A stretch of DNA of 11,512 nucleotides from an uncultured Akkermansia sp. (GTDB taxonomy: Bacteria > Verrucomicrobiota > Verrucomicrobiia > Verrucomicrobiales > Akkermansiaceae), in assembly GCA_900548895.1 (NCBI GenBank), contig URLZ01000052.1, forward strand, positions 1-11,512, given 5' to 3'. Under the pieces are notes generated by a model. It had not been told where the DNA came from. It worked only from the letters and a program-made list of their open reading frames with translations, and searched no databases. A program made the translations under genes and the position numbers. Positions 1-7,060 of this stretch are shown one piece after another. Each line of letters opens with the position of its first letter. Position 1 is the first letter of the stretch.

Positions 1-2
1 TC

Positions 3-209
3 GGCTACGCCGCCGCCTCCTTCACCGCCCCCGCGGAGGAGCAGAAGGACAGCGCACAGGACGGAGAGGAGGATGAAGGAGACGAAGGCGCGAGAAATGG
101 GGGAGACGCCCCGGAAACGCCCGCCGAAGAGGCGCACGGCAGCGCTGCCCTGAGCACCGCCGCCCCCGCGCCGTCCGATGATTCACCCCAGCCCCACCCG
201 GCGCGATGA
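3..209 (+). CDS. C-terminal end of an unknown protein with an acidic low-complexity tail (5' end outside the window)
   Basis: The third forward frame is open from the left edge to a TGA at 207-209, giving the last 68 residues of a protein that starts before the window. It begins GYAAASF and then becomes low complexity: an acidic block rich in Glu, Asp and Gln, then Ala/Pro/Ser-rich sequence ending PHPAR. Such tails are usually disordered and carry no family signature, so no function can be given. The case for a real gene is its continuity from the edge and its 4-bp ATGA overlap with the next start at 206, a common arrangement for translationally coupled genes. Composition this biased can also keep a false frame open, so confidence is moderate. 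Confidence 0.6.
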   Translation, partial: GYAAASFTAPAEEQKDSAQDGEEDEGDEGARNGGDAPETPAEEAHGSAALSTAAPAPSDDSPQPHPAR

Positions 210-826
210 AGGGGGACTGGCAGATACACCCCGCCGTCAAGCGCCTCGCCACGGCGCTGGCCTGGGGCGGTGTGGGCATGGCTGTCATCACCGTGGCGGG
301 CTCGGTGCTGGAGCTGCTCGTCGCGCTGTTCGGCGGCGGCACCGTGGCCATCGCCTTCGGGCTGACGGCGCAGCTCTCCATGATCTACCTCATCTGCATC
401 TGCTGTTGGCTGATGCCCTGGTGCCACGATGTGCTGCTGGCGGGCCGCGGGCTCGTCGAGACGCGCCTCATCGCGCAACTGAGCAGCATCGCCGCCCTGC
501 TGCTCGCAGCGCTCACCACCGCCGGCCTGGGCAGCGGGCGCTACCTGCACCCCTGGCAGGCTGATCTGCCCTGCGTCTGCGCCTCGGCCCTCGCCGTCGT
601 GATCATCACCAATCTGCCGAACATGGGCGCCGCCGAGCGCTTTCACCGCCTCGCCATCGTGATGCTCCCCCTGCTCATGCTGGGCAGCTACATCACCAAC
701 GCGCCCGAGTTCTTTCTCTGGAATGACCTCTGCAACATCGCCTGCGGCCTTCTGGCCCTGGGCCACCTGAGGCGCCTCGGGCAGAGCGCGCCCTACATCG
801 CCGGCATGCCCCCGACCCGCGAGTGA
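206..826 (+). CDS. Polytopic membrane protein of unknown function, 206 aa
   Basis: I do not recognise the family. The protein is very hydrophobic, with about five or six likely membrane segments near residues 15-42, 46-70, 88-107, 120-137, 148-164 and 170-188. The loops are short. The N-terminus (MKGDWQIHPAVKR) and the region after residue 188 are polar. There is a Cys-rich stretch in the second segment (CICCW, residues 64-68) and two more Cys near 123-125. No transporter or enzyme motif is visible. The ATG at 206 overlaps the upstream TGA, so it is probably the second gene of an operon and translationally coupled; no ribosome-binding site is seen. It may work with the protein encoded upstream. 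Location is the inner membrane by inference. Confidence 0.75.
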   Translation: MKGDWQIHPAVKRLATALAWGGVGMAVITVAGSVLELLVALFGGGTVAIAFGLTAQLSMIYLICICCWLMPWCHDVLLAGRGLVETRLIAQLSSIAALLLAALTTAGLGSGRYLHPWQADLPCVCASALAVVIITNLPNMGAAERFHRLAIVMLPLLMLGSYITNAPEFFLWNDLCNIACGLLALGHLRRLGQSAPYIAGMPPTRE

Positions 827-960
827 GGGGCGGCCGCGCAAGGCGCTCCCGCACGGCGCACCGCTCCGCCGGACAACTTGACATAGGGCGCACCTCCTGC
901 CGCGAAGCCTCCGGACGCCACCGACGCGGCACCCAAGCCCGCGCCCTCCCCTCAGCTCGA

Positions 961-997
961 CACCTCCGGCCCACCCCTCCGGCCCACCCCTCCAGCC
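961..997. repeat. Short tandem repeat, 13-bp unit, about 2.8 copies
   Basis: The unit CACCCCTCCGGCC appears at 972-984 and, with one change, at 985-997. An incomplete 11-base copy precedes them at 961-971. The repeat lies in the gene-free stretch between the membrane-protein gene and the tRNA terminator (about 827-1090). That stretch is pyrimidine-rich and contains one isolated TTGACA at 878-883 without a good -10 partner. Nothing else is supported there. Confidence 0.6.
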
Positions 998-1090
998 GAC
1001 ACCGTGAGCAACGCCCCTCGGCGCGCCCTCCTGCCCCTCTGAGGAGAGAGCATGGCAACGCAGCAAAGAGGATACCGCATCGCCCCCCCT

Positions 1091-1128
1091 GAAAACAAAG
1101 AACCCGGCGCCATCGAGGGCGCCGGGTT
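1091..1128 (-). terminator. Intrinsic terminator of the tRNA-Ser gene
   Basis: A perfect 11-bp stem (1101-1111 with 1118-1128) closes a 6-base loop. Read on the minus strand it is followed by CTTTGTTTTC, a T-rich tract. It begins 6 nt beyond the tRNA 3' end, so it fits termination of a single-gene tRNA transcript. Confidence 0.9.
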
Positions 1129-1133
1129 CATCA

Positions 1134-1224
1134 CGGAGCGGGGGGGATTCGAACCCCCGGTACGGCTTTATAACCGTACGACCATTTAGCAAACGGTTGC
1201 TTTCAGCCTCTCAGCCACCGCTCC
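1134..1224 (-). tRNA. tRNA-Ser, anticodon GCU (reads AGC/AGU codons)
   Basis: The minus strand folds into a complete class II tRNA. The 7-bp acceptor stem is GGAGCGG with CCGCTCC. The anticodon stem ACCGT/ATGGT (one G-U pair) closes the loop TTGCTAA, with anticodon GCT at 1188-1190. A long variable arm can form 8 bp (GTACGGTT with AGCCGTAC). The T arm is GGGGG-TTCGAAT-CCCCC. The long variable arm and the discriminator G73 (complement of base 1134) are seryl-tRNA features. The 3' CCA is not encoded, so it must be added after transcription. It has its own promoter and terminator and stands alone. Confidence 0.96.
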
Positions 1225-1242
1225 ATCTGCCGTGTGGGGGTG

Positions 1243-1271
1243 ATCGTATCACAAACCGATGCACAGGTCAA
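1243..1271 (-). promoter_or_regulatory. Promoter of tRNA-Ser
   Basis: On the minus strand TTGACC (1266-1271), a 17-bp spacer and TACGAT (1243-1248) make a good sigma70 promoter. A TG one base upstream of the -10 gives an extended -10. The predicted start lies near 1236, about 12 nt before the mature tRNA 5' end. Immediately upstream of the -35 is a T-rich 12-bp direct repeat listed separately. Confidence 0.85.
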
Positions 1272-1297
1272 CAGCAAAATACAGCAACAGCAAAATA
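1270..1297. repeat. 12-bp direct repeat abutting the tRNA promoter
   Basis: AACAGCAAAATA occurs at 1270-1281 and again at 1286-1297, 16 bp apart. On the tRNA strand this reads as T-rich DNA directly upstream of the -35 hexamer, and the first copy shares two bases with it. It could be an UP element or an activator site; neither is shown. Confidence 0.5.
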
Positions 1298-1385
1298 ACT
1301 TCATCTTTTTCGCAGCGGTCCCGCCCTCACCCCTCCGAGACCGAAAAAAAGCGAGAGGCGCGGGGCTCCATGCATCACTTTGGGA

Positions 1386-1413
1386 TTGACTTGAACGCGC
1401 TCTCAGGCATAAT
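1386..1413 (+). promoter_or_regulatory. Promoter of mdh
   Basis: TTGACT (1386-1391), a 16-bp spacer and CATAAT (1408-1413) form a sigma70-like promoter. The usual start point, about 7 nt beyond the -10, falls near 1420, only 3-4 nt before the ATG at 1424. The mRNA is therefore predicted to be almost leaderless. Confidence 0.75.
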
Positions 1414-1423
1414 GAGGGTCGTT

Positions 1424-2410
<987 letters not shown>

Positions 2411-2442
2411 TATGCGGATCAACTGACACGCTCATTCTGACG

Positions 2443-2480
2443 GAGCCGGTTCCCGCTGCGGGGACCGGCTCTCTTTTCTC
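2443..2480 (+). terminator. Intrinsic terminator of mdh
   Basis: A 12-bp stem with one G-T pair (2443-2454 with 2460-2471) closes a 5-base loop GCTGC and is followed by TCTTTTCTC. It lies 32 nt after the mdh stop and isolates mdh from leuC. Confidence 0.92.
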
Positions 2481-2556
2481 CCCAGAATGCCGGAGGAAAG
2501 AGCGCAGGGCGAGACCGCCCTCTGCGTCATCAGGCGAGAGCCTCACAACTCTGAAC

Positions 2557-2585
2557 TTGACTTACAGAGTCAGCCATGCTAAACT
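2557..2585 (+). promoter_or_regulatory. Promoter of leuCD
   Basis: TTGACT (2557-2562), a 17-bp spacer and TAAACT (2580-2585) form a sigma70-like promoter. A TG one base before the -10 (TGCTAAACT) makes it an extended -10. The predicted start is near 2592, leaving a leader of about 16 nt before leuC. That is too short for a leader-peptide attenuator, so any leucine control would have to act at this promoter. Confidence 0.8.
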
Positions 2586-2607
2586 GACCAACACCCCGAA
2601 CAGAATT

Positions 2608-4023
2608 ATGGGAAAGACACTTTACCAGAAAGTATGGGATGCCCACACCGTGGGCACCTTGCCCGACGGGCGCACGCAGCTCTTCATCGCGACGATGTAC
2701 CTCCACGAGGTGACGTCGCCCCAGGCCTTCGCCATGCTGCGCGACCTCAACCTGCCGGTGCGGCATCCCGAGCGCATTTTCGCCACGCCTGATCACATCG
2801 TGCCGACGGATGACCAGACGGAGCCCTACGCGGATCCCCGCGCCGCCGCGATGCTCGCGGCGCTGCGCCGCAACTGCGCGGAGAACGGCATCCGCCTCTT
2901 CGACCTGCCGAGCGGCCAGCAGGGCATCGTGCACATGGTCGGCCCGGAGCTGGGCATCAGCCAGCCGGGCATGACCATCGTCTGCGGTGACTCGCACACG
3001 GCGACGCACGGCGCCATGGGCGCCATCGCCATGGGCATCGGCACGACGCAGGTGCGCGACGTGCTGGCGACGCAGACGCTCGCCATGGCCCCGCTGAAGG
3101 TGCGCAATGTGCGCGTGGAGGGCAAGCTGCGCCCCGGCGTGACGGCCAAGGACGTCGCGCTGCACATCATCCGCGTGCTCGGGGCGGACGGCGGCATCGG
3201 CTACGCCTACGAGTTCGGCGGCTCCGTCATCGACGAGATGGAGATGGACGGCCGCCTGACGATCTGCAACCTCGCCATCGAGGGCGCGGCGCGCTGCGGC
3301 TACATCAACCCCGATGAAAAAACCTTCGCCTACCTCAAGGGTCGCCCCTACGCACCGAAGGGTGCGGACTGGGACGCGGCCGTCGAGCGCTGGAAGAGCT
3401 TTGCGAGCGATGCCGACGCCGTCTACGACGACGTGGTGGTCATCCGCGGCGAGGAGATCGAGCCGACGGTGACCTGGGGCATCTCGCCGGACATGAACAT
3501 CGGCATCAGCGAAGCCATCCCCTCCCCCGACGACGCGCCCGATGAAGAGACGCGCAAGGCGCGCCGCACGGCGCTGGAGTACATGAAGCTCACGCCCGGC
3601 AGCCCCATCAAGGGCCTGCCCGTGGACGTCGTCTTCGTCGGCTCCTGCACCAACGGCCGCATCAGCGACTTCCGCGCCGTGGCCCGCGTGATTCAGGGGC
3701 ACCGCGTGGCCCCGGGCATCAAGGCTCTGGCCGTTCCCGGCTCGCAGATGACGGCGCGCCAGTGCGAGGAGGAAGGGCTGGCGGACATCTTCCGCGCGGC
3801 GGGCTTCGAGTGGCGCCATGCGGGCTGCTCGATGTGCCTCGCGATGAACCCCGACAAGCTCGTCGGCGACCAGATCTGCGCGAGCACGAGCAACCGCAAC
3901 TTCAAGGGCCGACAGGGCAGCCCGACGGGCCGCACCCTGCTCATGAGCCCGATCATGGCCGCCGCCGCCGCCCTGACGGGGCGCGTGAGCGATGCGCGCG
4001 AAGTCTTCGGCATCACCGAATGA
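2608..4023 (+). CDS. leuC: 3-isopropylmalate dehydratase, large subunit, 471 aa
   Basis: With LeuD this forms isopropylmalate isomerase, which converts 2- to 3-isopropylmalate in leucine synthesis in the cytoplasm. It belongs to the aconitase family. The three [4Fe-4S] ligands are present: Cys347 in FVGSCTNGR, and Cys407 and Cys410 in GCSMC. Other family signatures are the N-terminal [25 protein letters not shown] at 126-139, and the C-terminal [14 protein letters not shown] followed by TGRTLL and [13 protein letters not shown]. The length matches the family. The frame is open further upstream, but that sequence covers the promoter, so the ATG at 2608 is used. The leader before it is A/C-rich with no Shine-Dalgarno. 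leuD follows 46 nt after the stop in the same direction and is very probably co-transcribed. Confidence 0.97.
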   Translation: MGKTLYQKVWDAHTVGTLPDGRTQLFIATMYLHEVTSPQAFAMLRDLNLPVRHPERIFATPDHIVPTDDQTEPYADPRAAAMLAALRRNCAENGIRLFDLPSGQQGIVHMVGPELGISQPGMTIVCGDSHTATHGAMGAIAMGIGTTQVRDVLATQTLAMAPLKVRNVRVEGKLRPGVTAKDVALHIIRVLGADGGIGYAYEFGGSVIDEMEMDGRLTICNLAIEGAARCGYINPDEKTFAYLKGRPYAPKGADWDAAVERWKSFASDADAVYDDVVVIRGEEIEPTVTWGISPDMNIGISEAIPSPDDAPDEETRKARRTALEYMKLTPGSPIKGLPVDVVFVGSCTNGRISDFRAVARVIQGHRVAPGIKALAVPGSQMTARQCEEEGLADIFRAAGFEWRHAGCSMCLAMNPDKLVGDQICASTSNRNFKGRQGSPTGRTLLMSPIMAAAAALTGRVSDAREVFGITE

Positions 4024-4069
4024 GCCGCCACCGAATCGCAAGCGATTAACAAACATCACTTTCCATACC

Positions 4070-4675
4070 ATGCCTCTCAACAAAATCATCACCATCACCG
4101 GCAAGGCCGTTCCCGTTCCGGGAGCAGATATGGATACGGACCGCATCATCCCGGCGCGCTTCCTCAAGTGCCTCACCTTCGATGAGCTGGCCGGCACCAT
4201 GTTCTACGACGAGCGCTTCAATGCTGACGGCAGCTCGAAGGGCCACCCCATCGACAACCCGGCTCATGCCGGTGCCTGCATCATCCTCGGCGGAGAAAAC
4301 TTCGGCTGCGGCTCGTCTCGCGAGCACGCGCCGCAGGCCATCAAGCGCTCGGGCATCCGCGCCATCGTCGCGGCCTCCTTCGCGGAGATCTTCATCGGCA
4401 ACTGCAGCGGCATCGGCCTGCCCTGCCTCTGCGCCTCGATGAAGGACATCGAAGCGGCCTCGGCCATCACCGAGCAGAAGCCCGAGACCATCTGGACGGT
4501 CGACCTCGCCAAGCTCACGCTGAGCTGCGACGAGGCGAGCTTCCCGCTGACGATGGCGGACGGCTTCCGCGAGGCGCTGATGCAGGGCCGCTGGGATGCC
4601 GTCGTCGAGCTCATGAACGCGACAGACGCCGTCGAGCGCCTCGCCGCGAGCCTGCCGGCCCCGCGCTGCTGCTGA
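4070..4675 (+). CDS. leuD: 3-isopropylmalate dehydratase, small subunit, 201 aa
   Basis: Small (swivel-domain) subunit of isopropylmalate isomerase, the partner of LeuC. Signatures are DMDTDRIIPARFL (residues 20-32) and GGENFGCGSSREHAPQAI (74-91), the loop that recognises the substrate, followed by AIVAASFAEIFIGNC. The length of about 200 aa is usual for bacterial LeuD. The frame is open back to 3992, overlapping leuC, but the family N-terminus (MPLNKIITITGKAVPVPG) begins at 4070. The 46-nt gap from leuC is A-rich just before the ATG and has no Shine-Dalgarno. No promoter of its own is seen. leuA and leuB are not in the window. The extreme C-terminus ends in two cysteines (RCC). Confidence 0.96.
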   Translation: MPLNKIITITGKAVPVPGADMDTDRIIPARFLKCLTFDELAGTMFYDERFNADGSSKGHPIDNPAHAGACIILGGENFGCGSSREHAPQAIKRSGIRAIVAASFAEIFIGNCSGIGLPCLCASMKDIEAASAITEQKPETIWTVDLAKLTLSCDEASFPLTMADGFREALMQGRWDAVVELMNATDAVERLAASLPAPRCC

Positions 4676-4684
4676 CGCCTCTCC

Positions 4685-4733
4685 GGCCGCCCACCGCCGA
4701 CGGTGCCCAAGGGCGCTGAACCGATGGGCGGCC
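4685..4733. other. Nested inverted repeat after leuD
   Basis: GGCCGCCCA (4685-4693) pairs perfectly with TGGGCGGCC (4725-4733). Inside it, CGGT/ACCG (4701-4704 with 4720-4723) and GCCC/GGGC (4705-4708 with 4711-4714) can pair too. It begins 9 nt after the leuD stop. There is no T-tract, so it is not a classical intrinsic terminator. It may slow 3' decay or help Rho-dependent termination. Confidence 0.5.
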
Positions 4734-4761
4734 ACCCCCTCCTCAAAAAGACCTTCCCGCC

Positions 4762-4794
4762 CCCCTGCGGGGCGCGCGCCGCTTCAGGCGGCGC
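4762..4794. other. GC-rich hairpin pair in the spacer before the 376-aa gene
   Basis: CCCC-TGC-GGGG (4762-4772) and GCGCCGC-TTCAG-GCGGCGC (4776-4794, 7-bp stem) lie side by side. The rest of the spacer (to 4885) is pyrimidine-rich and ends in an A/C-rich, nearly G-free leader before the ATG at 4886. I find no convincing promoter in 4676-4885, so transcription may come from leuCD or from a promoter type I do not recognise. Confidence 0.45.
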
Positions 4795-4885
4795 AGGGCG
4801 CGAATCCCCCCTTCCCACGGCTTCCCTGCCGCGGCGGCGGCCTCTGCCTCCGCCGCAGCACCAACCCCAACCCAAACATACCCTC

Positions 4886-6016
4886 ATGTTCGCCATCATC
4901 ACCCCTCTGATCCTCCGAGGCGTCATCGACAACACCCTCGAAGACCTCATCGACCTGCGCCTGTGGTGCGTGGACGGCGCCGAGCCGATCCGCTACCGCA
5001 TGCGCGGCAACTGCCTGCGCGACATCGCCGGCTGCCGAGTCGAATTTCACCGCACGGAGGAGAACAACATTCAAGCAACGGATCGGGAACACGGCATCCT
5101 CAACCTCCTGCGCCAGTCCGCAGGCGACATCACCGCCGGCGACATCACGCTCTCCCAGCGCATTCGGAATCGCCAGGGTGACGGCCTGCTGGAAAACGCC
5201 CTCTCCATCGAATTCTTCATCGGCCCGCGGATCCGCGTGCTGATCGAGACCCCGCAGGTCGAGTTCACCATCAGCCCGCCGCAGTGGCAGATGAGCCCGG
5301 AGCAGGAAAACGCCCAGCTCTTCCTCAACAAGGAAGCGCTGCGCGACCACGTCGCGTGGAACGTCGCCAACTTCCGCGGCCCGAGCCTCGCCGCCCTCAC
5401 CTCCAAGTTCCCCGTCTGCGAATGGGATTACCGCCTCAACCGGGCAGAAGCCTGCATGGCCATCTACCCCTCCGTGCGCGAGAAATACGCCGGCCGGCCG
5501 CGGGGCTACCTCGACTGCGCCTACGTGATGGACCGCTTGGACTACCTCGGCGAACTAGCCGCCGAGCAAGAGGCCCACATGCCGCCGGATCCCGCCCTCA
5601 CGAACACTGAATGCGAAGTGCTCGACTTCATGGCCCCCGGCCAGGCCCGCGCCATGAACATCGCCATGCACCACCCGCTCTTCCGCCGCGCCTCGCACAT
5701 GACGGCCGCCGTTCAGCGGCGCCTCATGAGCAACCTCGATTCGCAGCCGGAGGAGAGCCGCCACGCCTCCGAGCGCTACGTGAGCACCTACGCGGGCATC
5801 GTCTCGCACATCCTCTCCACCATCCTGCTCACCCAGCAGGACGAGTATGACGCCGGCGTGGCCTCCACGCGCGTGCGCATGCTCGAGATGCGCGTGGCCG
5901 ATCTCGACACGCTCGGCGCGCAGCTGCCGCCGGACGTCCGCAACGAACTCGCCGCCGAAGGGCGCCAGCTCATCGAAGGGCTCGACGAATTCTTCACCGG
6001 CATCAGCCGGAGGTAA
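4886..6016 (+). CDS. Unknown cytoplasmic protein, 376 aa
   Basis: I do not recognise this protein. No signal peptide or membrane segment is visible, so it is probably cytoplasmic. Residues 1-130 look beta-rich, with alternating hydrophobic and charged strands and a segment RLWCVDGAEPIRYRMRGNCL followed by RDIAGCRVEFH (to residue 55). Residues 145-376 look helical, with charged amphipathic stretches around 185-230, 272-345 and 350-372. Cysteines at 28, 43, 50, 178, 190, 211 and 243 form no clear metal-binding pattern. The ORF extends upstream to 4703, but that part is Pro/Arg-rich junk through the hairpins. The ATG at 4886, after an A/C-rich leader, opens into ordinary protein sequence. Codon use matches its neighbours, so it does not look recently acquired. 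It lies between leuD and a DeoR-type regulator gene, which gives no clear functional clue. Confidence 0.8.
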   Translation: MFAIITPLILRGVIDNTLEDLIDLRLWCVDGAEPIRYRMRGNCLRDIAGCRVEFHRTEENNIQATDREHGILNLLRQSAGDITAGDITLSQRIRNRQGDGLLENALSIEFFIGPRIRVLIETPQVEFTISPPQWQMSPEQENAQLFLNKEALRDHVAWNVANFRGPSLAALTSKFPVCEWDYRLNRAEACMAIYPSVREKYAGRPRGYLDCAYVMDRLDYLGELAAEQEAHMPPDPALTNTECEVLDFMAPGQARAMNIAMHHPLFRRASHMTAAVQRRLMSNLDSQPEESRHASERYVSTYAGIVSHILSTILLTQQDEYDAGVASTRVRMLEMRVADLDTLGAQLPPDVRNELAAEGRQLIEGLDEFFTGISRR

Positions 6017-6042
6017 GAGCGCATCGTCACCCCCTCTCCGTT

Positions 6043-6063
6043 GAAACAGCGGTTACCTGTTTC
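6043..6063. promoter_or_regulatory. Palindrome upstream of the DeoR-type gene, candidate operator
   Basis: GAAACAG (6043-6049) and CTGTTTC (6057-6063) are perfect inverted copies 7 bp apart, in one of the few AT-containing patches of this region. It overlaps a possible -35 (TTGAAA, 6041-6046), but no good -10 follows; CTTACT at 6064-6069 is poor. It could be an autoregulatory site for the DeoR-type protein encoded downstream. The alternative is a weak hairpin at the end of the preceding gene. Confidence 0.45.
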
Positions 6064-6093
6064 CTTACTGCCAGCTCTCTCCAAGGCCAACCC

Positions 6094-6162
6094 GCGCCGA
6101 GCCCCTCGGCGCTCCACCCCCCACCTTGCGGCCGGCGCCAGCCCCGAAGGCTCGCCGGCCGC
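6094..6162. other. Two strong GC hairpins in the leader of the DeoR-type gene
   Basis: The first is GCGCCGAG-CCC-CTCGGCGC (6094-6112, 8-bp stem). The second has a perfect 10-bp stem GCGGCCGGCG/CGCCGGCCGC (6128-6137 with 6153-6162), with an inner AGCC/GGCT pairing. No T-tract follows either. After them, 27 nt of A/C-rich sequence lead to the ATG at 6190. Confidence 0.5.
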
Positions 6163-6189
6163 CGAACCCACCACAGCCACACCACTGCC

Positions 6190-6975
6190 ATGTACATGGC
6201 CGACGAGAGACGGCGCTACATTCTGCGCCTGCTGGAAGAGCGCGGACGCCTGCGCTCCGCATCCCTGGCCGCCGAGCTCGGCGTGACCGATGAAACCATC
6301 CGCACCGACTTCGTGCTCATGCAGCAGCAAGGCCTGCTCAAGCGCGTGCACGGCGGTGCCGTCTATCAGCCCCCCTCCGCCCGCCCGGGCGACGCCGATG
6401 CCGAGCGGCTCGACATGCGCCTCTGCGCCCCGCTGGCCGAGCGCATCAGCGCCGGCATGCGCCTCGCCGGCGACAGCACCCCGCTCTTCTTCGCCCTCGC
6501 CCTGCTGCTGCGCGACAAGCCCTGCACCATCATCTGCGCCTCGCCGAAGCTCATCCTCGTGCTGGCCGCGCACCACCTGCCCCACCAAGTCATCTGCCCG
6601 GGCGGCACCTTCGACAGCGACGCCCGCCTGCTGATACCGCCCCGCATGCCGGACGTCCTGCGCGACCTGCGCCCCGACCTCGCCCTCCTCTTCCCCGACG
6701 CCCTCACCCCCCGCGGCGTCGCCTACCGCCAGCGCGCCCGCATGCAGTGGGCCAAAGCCGCCACCGACGCCGCGCCGCAGATCCTCATCGCCGCGCCCTC
6801 CGCCGAGCAGCCCCCCGAAGCAGCCCACCACCTCCCCGTCTGCGCCGACCTCCTCGTCGCCGAAGCCCCCGCCGTCGGCGAGCCGCCCGCCACCCCCGCC
6901 CGGCAGCGCCACATCCTCTCGCGGCCCGAACCCCCGGTGCCCGACGGCGATGAAGCTGCGGGCTGGGGCCCCTGA
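6190..6975 (+). CDS. DeoR-family transcriptional regulator with a diverged effector domain, 261 aa
   Basis: The N-terminus is a clear DeoR-type DNA-binding domain. ERRRYILRLLEERGRL is followed by the helix-turn-helix SLAAELGVTDETIRTDF (residues 25-41) and the typical wing LKRVHGGA (50-57). Family members are usually repressors of sugar or nucleoside genes that sense a phosphosugar. Here the C-terminal half is only loosely like the DeoR sensor domain. GDSTPLF (94-100) stands where a G-x-T-T type phosphate loop is expected, and CPGGTFDSDARL (136-147) resembles the usual GG-x-y segment. The last 60 residues are Pro/Ala-rich and probably disordered. The ligand may therefore differ from the family norm. 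No sugar gene is adjacent, so the target is unknown. The start could be 6190 or the second ATG at 6196. Confidence 0.82.
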   Translation: MYMADERRRYILRLLEERGRLRSASLAAELGVTDETIRTDFVLMQQQGLLKRVHGGAVYQPPSARPGDADAERLDMRLCAPLAERISAGMRLAGDSTPLFFALALLLRDKPCTIICASPKLILVLAAHHLPHQVICPGGTFDSDARLLIPPRMPDVLRDLRPDLALLFPDALTPRGVAYRQRARMQWAKAATDAAPQILIAAPSAEQPPEAAHHLPVCADLLVAEAPAVGEPPATPARQRHILSRPEPPVPDGDEAAGWGP

Positions 6976-7029
6976 GCCCCTGCACCCGACGCAGCCACGG
7001 GACAGCAGCACCCCCGTCCCGCGCCGCCG

Positions 7030-7060
7030 CCTCAGTCCCGGTGCAGCCTCAGTCCCGGTG
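7030..7060. repeat. 17-bp tandem duplication at the 3' end of rlmH
   Basis: CCTCAGTCCCGGTG occurs at 7030-7043 and 7047-7060, a period of 17 bp. On the minus strand each copy reads His-Arg-Asp-stop in its frame, so the gene's last codons and stop have been copied just behind themselves. The first stop met (7049-7051) is the one used. Confidence 0.8.

Noticed and set aside
878..883. Isolated TTGACA as a promoter
   Set aside because: No acceptable -10 at 15-19 bp downstream and no gene follows on the plus strand until mdh.
1052..1189. Short plus-strand ORF with a purine-rich tract before its ATG
   Set aside because: It reads through the tRNA terminator and the tRNA in antisense, giving the familiar spurious RGGFEPP peptide.
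5..1192. 395-residue minus-strand open frame running from the tRNA leftward
   Set aside because: Starts inside the tRNA-Ser gene and has Gly/Arg-rich composition. The opposite strand encodes a convincing membrane protein.
1259..1423. Longer N-terminus for mdh from the ATG at 1259
   Set aside because: It would cover the mdh and tRNA promoters and adds 55 residues unlike any MDH N-terminus. The family start is [14 protein letters not shown] at 1424.
2530..4200. 556-residue open frame on the minus strand
   Set aside because: Lies antisense to leuC and its flanks. It is rich in His, Arg, Ala and Val with no family motif, as expected from the complement of GC-rich codons.
5788..7011. 407-residue minus-strand open frame
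   Set aside because: Antisense to the DeoR-type gene and the end of the 376-aa gene; Gly/Ala/Val-rich shadow.
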